NCBI GenBank assembly: GCA_947500055.1 | Contig: CANMQO010000001.1 | Location: 496,001 to 560,000 of the forward strand | Direction of reading: 5' to 3' | Source: an uncultured Paracoccaceae bacterium | GTDB lineage: Bacteria > Pseudomonadota > Alphaproteobacteria > Rhodobacterales > Rhodobacteraceae | DNA: 64,000 nucleotides | Position numbers and translations under genes: made by a program | The notes under the pieces: model-generated | Database searches by the model: none | Seen by the model: only the letters and a program-made list of their open reading frames with translations | What the model was told of the DNA's origin: nothing | Shown: piece after piece, positions 51,498 to 59,947 of the stretch | Numbering within the stretch: position 1 is the first letter of the stretch | Layout: every line of letters starts with the position of its first letter

Positions 51498-53546
51498 CTA
51501 GGACGCCCTGCGTTGCAGTGCCTTGCTGGGGGCTGCGATACAGCGCATCTGTTCCCGGTCCATCGGACGTCCGAAATAGTATCCCTGAACCTCTGCGCAG
51601 TTTTCGGACAGCAGGAAGTTCAGTTCATCGGCGTCTTCAACCCCTTCAGCCAGAACCGGGATGTTCATCGCCTTGGCCATCATGATGGTTGCCCGAATAA
51701 TCGCGGCGCGCTTGCTGTTTTGATGAACACCCGAGACGAAACTTCTGTCGATCTTGATCTTGTCAAAAGGGAAAGCCTGCAAGGTGGCAAGCGATGAGTA
51801 TCCGGTGCCAAAATCATCCATGGCCACCCGGACACCCAGTGCCTTGATCTGGTGAATGACCGAGCGGGTGATGGCGTGGTCGCGAATGACGCTGGCTTCG
51901 GTAATTTCAAGCTCTAACCTGTCGCTGTTCAGGTCGCTGCGGTCCAATGCGTCGGCCACCTGTTCGGCAAAGCCGGGCTGCAGCATTTGTTGCGGGGCCA
52001 CATTCACGGCGATCCGAAAAGGATGATCCCAACTTGCCGCCTCTTCACAGGCGGTGCGCAGAACCCAGCTGCCGATTTCGCAGATGATGCCTGTTTCCTC
52101 CGCGATGGGAATGAAATCGTCGGGGCTGATATGCCCGTTGGCAGGGTGATTCCACCTGATCAGCGCCTCGAACCCCACGGGTTCATGCGTTTTGATGTCG
52201 TTTTGTAACTGGTAGTGTAGTTCGAATTGCTGTTCCGTAACGGCGACGCGCAGATCGGCTTTCAAGGCCGTGCGCGCACGATCATCGGCATACATTTCGG
52301 GTTTGAAGGCGATGATACCGCTGTCTTCCAGCCTTTTGGCGCGGTACATCGCGATATCCGAATATTCTTGAATGAGCGCAAGATCGGTGCCGTCCTGTGG
52401 TGCGCAAGACAGGCCGATGCTGACACCCAGTTGCAGGCGCAGGTCATGATATGCGACGGGGCGCAGGATTTGCGTACGCAGTCTTTGGGCGAATGCAAAT
52501 GCATCATCCGGCCCCGTGATGCCGGATTTCAACGCGACAAATTCATCCCCGCCAATGCGTGCAATGAATTCATCGCCCTCTATCACGGATGACATGCGTT
52601 CGGTGATCGCGATCAGGGCGGCATCGCCCGCATTGTGCCCGTGTAGATCGTTGATCTGTTTGAAGAGATTCAGATCCAGCGTCAGAATTGCGACACCGCC
52701 GAGATGACCGTTTTTCCGAGCAGCCAGCGCATCGATTTCCAATCTGAGTTTCTGCCGGTTCGGCAGTTCTGTAAGTGGATCTGTCAGGGCCATTTCCTGC
52801 AACTTGTGGCGGGCATCCAGCGCCAATTGCGCCTCAATCATGAAAGCGGTCAGACCCATCATCATGATGAACATGACAAGACCCAGCACAACCAGCGCAA
52901 GGGCGGCGTCCGATAGGGGGCTTGGCGGGATTGTAACGGTTGGGTCCAGCGTAATCGTAATGGCGGCCATGCCTGTGAAATGCATGCTGCAGACAGACAG
53001 GAACATGGCGACCGCGCCACCCAGCCAGCAGTATCGCGTAATGGGCCGCACGATACGGTTGAAGGACAGCGCACCCAATCCGGCCCCGAGGAAAACGGAG
53101 GCAATCAGCAAATCCGTTTCCCAGATGATTTCGCCCGGCATCAGAAATGCGGACATGCCCAGATAATGCATTGCCGCGATGGTCAGACCAAAAACTGCGC
53201 CGCCGATTTCCGGTGCAAACCGGTGAAAACGCTTTGATGCGATGCTTAGCGAAACAGCGGCACCCAATATCGCTGTGACCAGCGAAACCGCGGTCATCAC
53301 AGGTTCATAGCCATGATCAATACCAGGTTCATAGGCCAGCATCGCGATGAAATGTGTGGCCCAGATCATTCCGCCCGCGACGATTGCCGTCAGCGCAATT
53401 TGCACCTTGCGCGCGCGCCGAGCTATTTTGCGCAGCCGCAGGGACAACCGCACGGTCAGGATTGAACCCGTAAGGCAAATGGCAGCTGCAACCATGACGA
53501 GCCAAAAGACATGCTCGTTCGCGAAACAGCCCGCTATCCTTATCAT
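51498..53546 (-). CDS. MHYT-GGDEF-EAL cyclic-di-GMP signalling protein
   Basis: The 682-residue membrane protein makes and/or degrades cyclic di-GMP. The N-terminal MHYT sensor has seven helices with the motif in three forms, ATHFIAM (63-69), AMHYLGM (125-131) and SMHFTGM (187-193), thought to bind copper and sense oxygen, CO or NO. The GGDEF site is intact (IGGDEF, 331-336), as is the EAL motif (GFEALIRW, 460-462), so both activities are possible. ATG at 53546 follows AGGAG by seven bases. It is convergent with the TRAP operon. Confidence 0.95.
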   Translation of the reverse strand: MIRIAGCFANEHVFWLVMVAAAICLTGSILTVRLSLRLRKIARRARKVQIALTAIVAGGMIWATHFIAMLAYEPGIDHGYEPVMTAVSLVTAILGAAVSLSIASKRFHRFAPEIGGAVFGLTIAAMHYLGMSAFLMPGEIIWETDLLIASVFLGAGLGALSFNRIVRPITRYCWLGGAVAMFLSVCSMHFTGMAAITITLDPTVTIPPSPLSDAALALVVLGLVMFIMMMGLTAFMIEAQLALDARHKLQEMALTDPLTELPNRQKLRLEIDALAARKNGHLGGVAILTLDLNLFKQINDLHGHNAGDAALIAITERMSSVIEGDEFIARIGGDEFVALKSGITGPDDAFAFAQRLRTQILRPVAYHDLRLQLGVSIGLSCAPQDGTDLALIQEYSDIAMYRAKRLEDSGIIAFKPEMYADDRARTALKADLRVAVTEQQFELHYQLQNDIKTHEPVGFEALIRWNHPANGHISPDDFIPIAEETGIICEIGSWVLRTACEEAASWDHPFRIAVNVAPQQMLQPGFAEQVADALDRSDLNSDRLELEITEASVIRDHAITRSVIHQIKALGVRVAMDDFGTGYSSLATLQAFPFDKIKIDRSFVSGVHQNSKRAAIIRATIMMAKAMNIPVLAEGVEDADELNFLLSENCAEVQGYYFGRPMDREQMRCIAAPSKALQRRAS

Positions 53547-53639
53547 CAATCGCTCCTACCTTATGCGGTAGGGATTAATGCACTCTGCCTAAGAACTGGT
53601 TATCGCCCGGGCTTTTGGCAAAATGGTTGAGCCGGTAGG

Positions 53640-54446
53640 TCAGTTGCGCCCATCCGGCAGGCTGATCCGCGCGACCTGCTCTGCGATTGGGTCATTTGAG
53701 AGCGGATGCACGTCAGAATCGTAGTTTTCCGGATCGCCGAGTGGCTGCCACGCGCCGTTGCCGTAAACCTCTATACCCTTGAATTTGGACTTGTAGTCCA
53801 TCTTTGGACTGCCCGGCACCCAGTACCCGAGATAGACATAAGGTAGCCCCAAATCCCGGGCGATGGTGATGTGGTCAAGGATGATGTAGGTGCCAAGCGA
53901 CAGTTTCTGCAGCGCCGGATCAAAGAAAGAATAAACCATCGACAAGCCATCATCGAGGATATCGGTGAGGCAAACGGCACGCAGATCGTCGTCATCCTCA
54001 TATTCGATCAGGCGGGATCGGATTGGCGTTTCTTCGACCATGGCGGCAAACTCGAACATATCCATGTCCGCCATGCCGCCGGTTGCATGTCGCCCATCCA
54101 GATACTTGCGAAAAAGCGCATACTGCTCTTCGGTCGCCCAAGGGGATGTGGCCCTCCGGCGCAGGTGTTCTGCACGCCGATGCACCCGCCGCTGGCTGCG
54201 ATTAGGGGCAAAAAGTGAGACGTCAATCCGCGCTGACATGCAGGCTGAACACTCCGCGCAGGATGGACGGTAAAGCACGTTCTGTGAGCGGCGAAATCCT
54301 TGTTTTGACAGGGAATCGTTCAGCTTGGCCGCTGTATCACCCTGCAATGCCGTAAACAGCTTACGTTCCATCCGGCCGTCAAGATACGGGCACGGCTGTG
54401 GAGCCGTCACGTAAAATTGTGGAGCGATGGGTAACGTATGGCGCAT
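53640..54446 (-). CDS. bpt: aspartate/glutamate leucyltransferase Bpt
   Basis: Bpt adds leucine to N-terminal Asp or Glu of proteins, marking them for ClpAPS degradation. The 268-residue protein has [20 protein letters not shown], a cysteine site [16 protein letters not shown], a conserved FRKYLDGRH, and [23 protein letters not shown] at 54446 is the usual family start. Two exact TTAA-N7-TTAA sequences lie 18-78 bases upstream, which suggests control by the cell-cycle regulator CtrA. Confidence 0.94.
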   Translation of the reverse strand: MRHTLPIAPQFYVTAPQPCPYLDGRMERKLFTALQGDTAAKLNDSLSKQGFRRSQNVLYRPSCAECSACMSARIDVSLFAPNRSQRRVHRRAEHLRRRATSPWATEEQYALFRKYLDGRHATGGMADMDMFEFAAMVEETPIRSRLIEYEDDDDLRAVCLTDILDDGLSMVYSFFDPALQKLSLGTYIILDHITIARDLGLPYVYLGYWVPGSPKMDYKSKFKGIEVYGNGAWQPLGDPENYDSDVHPLSNDPIAEQVARISLPDGRN

Positions 54447-54463
54447 TTCGGGTTCCGTGTGAG

Positions 54464-54478
54464 TTAAACGGAGATTAA
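54464..54478. promoter_or_regulatory. CtrA-type box, promoter-proximal, upstream of bpt
   Basis: TTAA (54464-54467), seven bases, TTAA (54475-54478): an exact match to the CtrA consensus TTAA-N7-TTAA, ending 18 bases before the bpt start. Confidence 0.6.
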
Positions 54479-54498
54479 CAACGCGACCCGCCTGCGCC

Positions 54499-54536
54499 AA
54501 GCCCCTCGCTTAACAACAGGTTAATGTGAGGGGTTT
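54499..54536. promoter_or_regulatory. second CtrA-type box within an inverted repeat
   Basis: TTAACAACAGGTTAA (54510-54524) is a second exact TTAA-N7-TTAA. It sits in the loop of AAGCCCCTC (54499-54507) paired with GAGGGGTTT (54528-54536), a G-T wobble included. The repeat could also end transcription of the DUF2852 gene, but has no T-run. Confidence 0.6.
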
Positions 54537-54566
54537 GGACTTGTCTTATCACGCCTGGGGCGGCTT

Positions 54567-55052
54567 TCAGGATCTTCGTCGAACCGGTTCTTCAAGTTCT
54601 TCGACGGATGACTTTTCCAGATTGTTCACCCGGCGCGCGCGCTGATCAAGAAAGTCATCGAATTCTGATTTGTCTTTTGCGGCCCGCAGGCGGCCAAGAA
54701 AATTCTCAAAGCGTGTTTGCTCTTCCTCAAGCCGGTGCAATGTGTCGGACCGGTAGGCGTCAAAGCTGGCATTCCCGCTGCTGCGCTGGTCGGCCTCGGG
54801 TGCCAAGGACATCAGCGTTTCAGCCGAGGGCATTTCGGGACCGCCGCCCCAGCGACCGGGCGCGAAACCGCCACGCCAGCCTAGGACGAGGGCAACAATG
54901 ATCCCGCCAAGTGTTGATGCGTTGAAGGCAAAGATCACAGCCAAAATGCCAAAAGCGCCAAAAAGCAGGGTAGAAAGAACCTGGACTGCAACTGGCATGC
55001 TATGTGCTGTGGGCGGGATCGGCGTTTTTCGTGTCATATCGATACTTGTCAT
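54567..55052 (-). CDS. DUF2852 protein, paralogue 1
   Basis: The 161-residue protein has one hydrophobic helix (VLSTLLFGAFGILAVIFAFN, then STLGGIIVALVLGW), a glycine-rich region (GGFAPGRWGGGPEMP) and a C-terminal DUF2852 motif SSGNASFDAYRSDTLHRLEE and TRFENFLGRLRAAKDKSEFDDFL in pieces. The coiled C-terminal tail should face the cytoplasm. ATG at 55052 follows AGGGGA. It is a tandem copy of the next gene, with different membrane part. Confidence 0.85.
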   Translation of the reverse strand: MTSIDMTRKTPIPPTAHSMPVAVQVLSTLLFGAFGILAVIFAFNASTLGGIIVALVLGWRGGFAPGRWGGGPEMPSAETLMSLAPEADQRSSGNASFDAYRSDTLHRLEEEQTRFENFLGRLRAAKDKSEFDDFLDQRARRVNNLEKSSVEELEEPVRRRS

Positions 55053-55107
55053 AATCAAATCCCCTGATTTGGAAAAGGGCTCCCGAAGCAGGGAGCCCAT
55101 TCTGGAT

Positions 55108-55548
55108 TTAGGCGGCGTTGTCTTCGTCGTCGCGGGGGGTATCGCCACCGTTGGACGCGTTCGCCCGGTCATTCATGAACTGGTCAAACTCGGCCTTGTC
55201 TTTGGCGTCGCGCAACCGCTCAAGGAAGTCTTCAAACCGGTCCTGCTCCTCTTCCAGGCGGCGCAGGGTTTCAGCCTTGTAGGCGTCGAATGCGCTGTTG
55301 CCGGATGATTTGCTCATGTGGCGGGCGCTGGTCCGGGTCATGCCGGTGCAGGATTTGTTGAACATGCGTTTGCTCCAGATCATGTAGGCGAGAAGGGCGA
55401 GGCCGATGGGCCAGAAGAAGATGAAGCCCAGGACCATGGCGGCGATCCAGGCGCCTTTGCCGCGCTCGTCCAGCCAGGCTTCGGCCCGGGCAAAGAAACC
55501 CGGACGGGTGTTATATGCCATCGGGGAATGGGTGGTTGCGGTGTTCAT
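55108..55548 (-). CDS. DUF2852 protein, paralogue 2
   Basis: The 146-residue protein has a membrane helix pair (AWIAAMVLGFIFFWPIGLALLAYMIW) and then the same C-terminal motif as its neighbour: SGNSAFDAYKAETLRRLEEE and DRFEDFLERLRDAKDKAEFD. AAGGAG precedes the start. The two paralogues share about 45 residues of this motif but differ in their membrane part. DUF2852 has no known function I can name; an interaction with phage-shock or membrane stress proteins is only a guess. Confidence 0.87.
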   Translation of the reverse strand: MNTATTHSPMAYNTRPGFFARAEAWLDERGKGAWIAAMVLGFIFFWPIGLALLAYMIWSKRMFNKSCTGMTRTSARHMSKSSGNSAFDAYKAETLRRLEEEQDRFEDFLERLRDAKDKAEFDQFMNDRANASNGGDTPRDDEDNAA

Positions 55549-55656
55549 GGTCGGCTCCTTATCAATCAGTTTATGTGTATGTGAATGCCTTTCACATGAT
55601 TAGATATCGGAGGAGTCTGCGCGATCTTCAAGTATTAATGTGAATGTTTTTTACAT

Positions 55657-56136
55657 TTACCTTGAGATGGTAATGAAATCAGTGGGTTGCGCGTTGGAAA
55701 TCTTGACCAGTGTTGTTGGCGAAATGGGAAAAATATGTCGTGGCGTCCCTGCAGCCGCGAATATTTCGCCGAATTCGAGCAATCGCGGATCAATAAAGGC
55801 CCTGATCGGGCTGAGATGCCCGACGGGGGCCACCCCGCCAATGGCAAAGCCCGTCTGGGCCCGGATCAGAGATGCATCGGCCTTTCCCAGTGGTTCGCCC
55901 GCGCATCGTGTTGCCTTGTCGTTGTCCACCTGATTGCCACCGGCGGTGATGAACAGGATGGCTTTACCAGAGTTCTCTCCGGCAAAGATCACCGATTTGG
56001 CGATCTGGTCGAGATGGCAGCCGGCCGCATCTGCAGCTTGCTGGGCGGTTCGTGTCTCAGCCTGCATTTCGATGGGGCTGATATCCAGTCCTGCATCTTG
56101 CAGGGCCTTGGTGACCCGTTTCAGGCTCTTGCTCAT
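55657..56136 (-). CDS. YbaK/EbsC-family Cys-tRNA(Pro)-type deacylase
   Basis: The 159-residue YbaK/EbsC protein probably removes wrong amino acids from tRNA. Motifs include RTAQQAADAAGCHLDQIAKSVIF in two pieces, DNDKATRCAGEPLGKA, and TGFAIGGVAPVGH with the conserved Gly-Gly-x-x-P. The subtype is nearer the small free-standing ProX-like group than to E. coli YbaK; substrate uncertain. It is divergent from glnE. Confidence 0.88.
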   Translation of the reverse strand: MSKSLKRVTKALQDAGLDISPIEMQAETRTAQQAADAAGCHLDQIAKSVIFAGENSGKAILFITAGGNQVDNDKATRCAGEPLGKADASLIRAQTGFAIGGVAPVGHLSPIRAFIDPRLLEFGEIFAAAGTPRHIFPISPTTLVKISNAQPTDFITISR

Positions 56137-56213
56137 GATTGTCTTTCCTTTTCGCGTATCTTAACGGCCCAGATGTGATTGACCATGCTGCCTGACCGCC
56201 GCAGTGTTGTCGC

Positions 56214-58973
56214 ATGTCGATTGCAGCCCGCCAGACCCGTTGTCCTGATCCTTTTGAACCTGACCGCGGGGATGATGCCATTGCGATGTTGCCCGATCTT
56301 GACGCCGCATTGGTGCCGTTAATCAAGGGAACGGCTGGGTGCAGCCCTTATCTGGCGGGGTTGATCGGGTCAGAGGTTGATTGGCTCCCCGGGGCATTGG
56401 ATGACCCAGAGGCGGCGGTCGCCGCATTGCTGGCGGATATTCCCGAGATTGCATTGGATCAATTGCCCGGCGGATTACGACGGGCCAAGCGACGCGTTGC
56501 CTTGATTGCCGCTCTGGCCGACCTGAGCGGTGTCTGGAAGTTGGAACAGGTCACGCAAACCCTGACAGATTTTGCCGATGTGGCGGTGCATGCCTGTCTG
56601 GTTGCCCTGGTCGGGGCCGAGATCGGGCGCGGTAAGCTACCCGGCGATCCCGATGCCCGGACAGGGGCCGGTATGACCGCCCTTGCCATGGGCAAGATGG
56701 GCGCGGGGGAGTTGAATTACTCCTCGGATATCGATCTGATTTGCCTGTTTGATGAAACCCGGTTTGATCCTGACGATTACCATGATGCCCGCGCATCGTT
56801 TATCCGTGTCACCCGCCGGATGACCGCGATACTGTCGGATGTGGCGGCTGGTGGTTATGTGTTCCGCACCGATCTGCGCCTGCGCCCGGATGCATCTGTC
56901 ACCCCGGTCTGTCTGTCGATGGAAGCGGCAGAACGCTACTACGAAAGTGTCGGTCGCACATGGGAGCGCGCCGCATATATCAAGGCGCGGGCCTGTGCGG
57001 GCGATATCGCCGCAGGAGAGGGGTTTTTGAAAACTCTGCGCCCGTTCGTCTGGCGCAAACATCTGGATTTTGCTGCCATTCAGGACGCCCATGACATGCG
57101 GTTGCGCATTCGTGACCATAAGGGGCTGCGCGGCGCGCTGGTGCTGGAAGGGCACAATATGAAACTGGGCCGTGGTGGTATTCGCGAGATCGAGTTTTTT
57201 ACCCAGACCCGCCAGTTGATTGCCGGTGGGCGTGATCCGTCCTTGCGGGTGCGCGGTACCCGCGACGGGTTGCAGCGTTTGGCAGAGGCCGATTGGGTGC
57301 CGCAGGATACCGCGGACACGCTATATGATCACTACAGGTTTCACCGCGAGGTGGAGCACCGTTTGCAAATGATCAATGACGCCCAGACCCACCATTTACC
57401 GAATGATGCGGACGGGTTTGAACGCTTGGCGGCCTTCATGGGCCGTGATCTGGCTGATCTGCGCCGCGACCTGACGGACAGGTTGGAAGAGGTTCATGAA
57501 CTGACGGAAGGTTTCTTTGCCCCGGAACCTGCTGCGCCGGTTACTTCGGACTGGGGGCGGGATGTGATCGCCCGCTGGCACAGTTACCCTGCGTTACGAT
57601 CGCAACGCGCCACGGAAATATTTGACCGCATCACCCCGCAAATCATGACCAGCCTGCAAGACGCCGCCCGCCCGGATGAGGCCCTTGCCCAATTTGACGG
57701 CTTCCTAGCCGGGTTGCCTGCCGGTGTGCAGCTGTTTTCCTTGTTCGAGGCGAACCCGCAACTGACCCAGCTGATCGTTGATATCGCGGCAACCGCCCCG
57801 GCGCTGGCGCAATATCTGTCGCGCAACGCGGGGGTCCTGGATGCGGTGATTGGCGGTGCGTTCTTTGATCCCTGGCCCGGGAAGGAGGGGCTGGTCGCCG
57901 CGTTAACAGCGGTGCTGGAGGCGGCACCTGACTACGAGGCGCAACTGATTGCGGCCCGCCGCTGGGCCAAGGAGTGGCATTTCCGCATTGGCGTTCATCA
58001 TCTGCGGGGTTTGATTGATGCCGCCTGTAGTGGCCGGCAATATGCCGATCTGGCTGAGGCGGTTGTCGCGGCCCTCTGGCCCGTGACCGTGGCGGAATTT
58101 GCGCGCAAACATGGCGAAATGCCGGGGCGCGGTGCAGTGGTTCTGGGGATGGGATCGTTGGGGGCGGCACGCCTGAACGCCGAATCCGATCTCGACCTGA
58201 TCGTGATTTATGATGCACCGGGTGTTGATGCCTCTGACGGCCGTCGCCCTTTGGCCACGCGTGCCTATTACGCAAGGTTGACGCAGGCCCTTGTCACCGC
58301 CCTGAGCGCGCAGATGGCAGAGGGGCGGCTTTATGAGGTCGATATGCGGTTGCGCCCGTCAGGTCGCCAAGGGCCTGTGGCCACCTCGCTGGACGCGTTT
58401 CGGACCTATCAGCGTGATGAGGCCTGGACATGGGAGCATCTGGCGCTGACCCGCGCCCGTCCGGTGGCCGGTGCGGTGGAGATCGGCAACGAGCTGGAGG
58501 CGTTTCGCGTTTCGCTGCTGGCCGAAAAAGGGCAGGCGGTGCAAGTCCTGTCCGACCTCGCCGATATGCGGGCCCGGATCGCGGAGGCGAAACCGCCGCA
58601 GGGCGATTGGGATGCCAAGATCGGCCCGGGGCGATTGCAGGATGCGGAGCTTTTTGCGCAGGCCTGTGCCTTGCGCGCTGGCAGCGCTGCCCATGATCTG
58701 GAGGGTCAATTGGCTGCAGGTGTCGCGGATGGCTGGATTATTGCCGCAGATGCGCAGGCCGTGGATGGCGCAGCAAGGCTTTTCTGGCGTGTGCAGGCAG
58801 CGGCGCGATTGCTGACTGGCGGACCGCTTGACCCCGATGCATTGGGCGAGGGGGGACGTCGTTTTCTGCTGCGCGAAACGGGGTTTGACACGATGGATGA
58901 ATTGAAACAGGCAATCGACGATGCGGCGCAGGTGGCGGATGCCATCATTTCGCGCGAATTGGGGGCTGTGTGA
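56214..58973 (+). CDS. glnE: glutamine synthetase adenylyltransferase/deadenylylase
   Basis: GlnE adds or removes AMP on glutamine synthetase in answer to the nitrogen state signalled by PII. The 919-residue protein has two nucleotidyltransferase halves: the N-terminal one (deadenylylase) with AGELNYSSDIDLICLFD near residue 165, and the C-terminal one (adenylylase) with GMGSLGAARLNAESDLDLIV near 650. Each half is followed by a helical domain. It is slightly short of E. coli length but complete. Its stop overlaps the start of a 92-residue gene. Confidence 0.96.
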   Translation: MSIAARQTRCPDPFEPDRGDDAIAMLPDLDAALVPLIKGTAGCSPYLAGLIGSEVDWLPGALDDPEAAVAALLADIPEIALDQLPGGLRRAKRRVALIAALADLSGVWKLEQVTQTLTDFADVAVHACLVALVGAEIGRGKLPGDPDARTGAGMTALAMGKMGAGELNYSSDIDLICLFDETRFDPDDYHDARASFIRVTRRMTAILSDVAAGGYVFRTDLRLRPDASVTPVCLSMEAAERYYESVGRTWERAAYIKARACAGDIAAGEGFLKTLRPFVWRKHLDFAAIQDAHDMRLRIRDHKGLRGALVLEGHNMKLGRGGIREIEFFTQTRQLIAGGRDPSLRVRGTRDGLQRLAEADWVPQDTADTLYDHYRFHREVEHRLQMINDAQTHHLPNDADGFERLAAFMGRDLADLRRDLTDRLEEVHELTEGFFAPEPAAPVTSDWGRDVIARWHSYPALRSQRATEIFDRITPQIMTSLQDAARPDEALAQFDGFLAGLPAGVQLFSLFEANPQLTQLIVDIAATAPALAQYLSRNAGVLDAVIGGAFFDPWPGKEGLVAALTAVLEAAPDYEAQLIAARRWAKEWHFRIGVHHLRGLIDAACSGRQYADLAEAVVAALWPVTVAEFARKHGEMPGRGAVVLGMGSLGAARLNAESDLDLIVIYDAPGVDASDGRRPLATRAYYARLTQALVTALSAQMAEGRLYEVDMRLRPSGRQGPVATSLDAFRTYQRDEAWTWEHLALTRARPVAGAVEIGNELEAFRVSLLAEKGQAVQVLSDLADMRARIAEAKPPQGDWDAKIGPGRLQDAELFAQACALRAGSAAHDLEGQLAAGVADGWIIAADAQAVDGAARLFWRVQAAARLLTGGPLDPDALGEGGRRFLLRETGFDTMDELKQAIDDAAQVADAIISRELGAV

Positions 58974-59251
58974 TGGCAAAGGACCCGCGTGACCCCAAGG
59001 GGTTGATCAGAGAGTCCTACCGGATCGATGGGATAACGATTGCCGAATGCCGGACGATATTCCTCGATTGGGCTTTGGGTGTTCCGGTGGAGACGGATAC
59101 GCGGATCTGGGTGCAGGAGCTGCTGGTGCAATATGCGGAGCATCCGGCCGACCATCCGATGACGCGGACATTGGTTGCAGCGTTGCAGGATCAACCGGCG
59201 CCGCGCAGACGCGGTGGGCGCGCAGCGCGGGTGGACCCGTCCCGGACTTGA
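58973..59251 (+). CDS. small unknown protein coupled to glnE
   Basis: The 92-residue protein begins in a TGATG overlap with glnE and reads MAKDPRDPKGLIRESYRIDG, GITIAECRTIFLDWALGVPV, WVQELLVQYAEHP, and ends in a basic tail RRRGGRAARVDPSRT. I remember it only as a conserved small gene behind glnE in related genera. It could bind protein or nucleic acid through its basic tail. Its stop lies inside the stem of the terminator at 59239. Confidence 0.75.
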   Translation: MAKDPRDPKGLIRESYRIDGITIAECRTIFLDWALGVPVETDTRIWVQELLVQYAEHPADHPMTRTLVAALQDQPAPRRRGGRAARVDPSRT

Positions 59252-59267
59252 TCCGGGACCGGTTTTT
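59239..59267 (+). terminator. REP-like palindrome acting as terminator
   Basis: GTCCCGGA (59239-59246) pairs with TCCGGGAC (59252-59259) over a five-base loop, with TTTTT at 59263-59267. The stop codon of the small gene at 59249-59251 lies in the loop. The core CCCGGACTTGATCCGGG is, from memory, a common repeat in alphaproteobacterial genomes. Confidence 0.75.
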
Positions 59268-59907
59268 ATCGTGGCAGGTTTGCCGCCTCTGCCGCCAGCG
59301 CTGTGATACCTGCCCAGTCGCCTGCTTGCACCTTATCCTTCGGGGCGACCCATGACCCGCCAACGCAAAGCGTGTTGCCGAGCGACAGGTAATCATTGGC
59401 GTTTTTCAGGCTGACGCCGCCGGTTGGGCAGAATTTCACCTGCGGGATCGGTGCGCCGATAGCTTTGAGTGCAGGCGCCCCGCCATTCGCCTCGGCGGGG
59501 AAAAACTTCTGCACTGTGTAGCCGCGTTCCAGCAGGCGCATCGCCTCCGATGCGGTGGCCGCACCTGGCAAGAGCGGCAGGTCATTGGCTTCGCAGGCAT
59601 CCAGTAGGATGTCTGTTGCCCCGGGTGAGACGCCGAATGTCGCCCCGGCTTTTTTCGCCGCTTCCACGTCCTTTGGTGTCAGCAATGTGCCCGCACCGAC
59701 GGACCCGCCCGCAACCGTTGCCATCTCGCGGATCACATCGAGGGCGGCGGGTGTGCGCAAAGTCACTTCGAGGGCGGGGAGGCCACCTGCGACCAGCGCT
59801 TCGGCCAATTTGGCAGCGATTGCGGCATCATCCACCACCAGAACCGGCACGACAGGGGCCAGCATGCAGATTTTTGCGGCGGCTGCGGAGGCGTCTTGTG
59901 GGGTCAT
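59266..59907 (-). CDS. eda: 2-keto-3-deoxy-6-phosphogluconate aldolase
   Basis: Eda splits KDPG to pyruvate and glyceraldehyde 3-phosphate, the last step of the Entner-Doudoroff pathway. The 213-residue protein has VPVLVVDDAAIAAKLAEALVAGGLPALEVTLRT in pieces, with the active Glu in LEVTLRT, GAGTLLTPKDVEAAKKAGA, and the Schiff-base Lys in VKFCPTGGV. It follows edd, on the same strand, with 40 bases between, so the two form an operon. Confidence 0.95.
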   Translation of the reverse strand: MTPQDASAAAAKICMLAPVVPVLVVDDAAIAAKLAEALVAGGLPALEVTLRTPAALDVIREMATVAGGSVGAGTLLTPKDVEAAKKAGATFGVSPGATDILLDACEANDLPLLPGAATASEAMRLLERGYTVQKFFPAEANGGAPALKAIGAPIPQVKFCPTGGVSLKNANDYLSLGNTLCVGGSWVAPKDKVQAGDWAGITALAAEAANLPR

Positions 59908-59947
59908 GTTATCGTTCTCTTGTTATGAAAAGGGGAGCGAGGCACTA

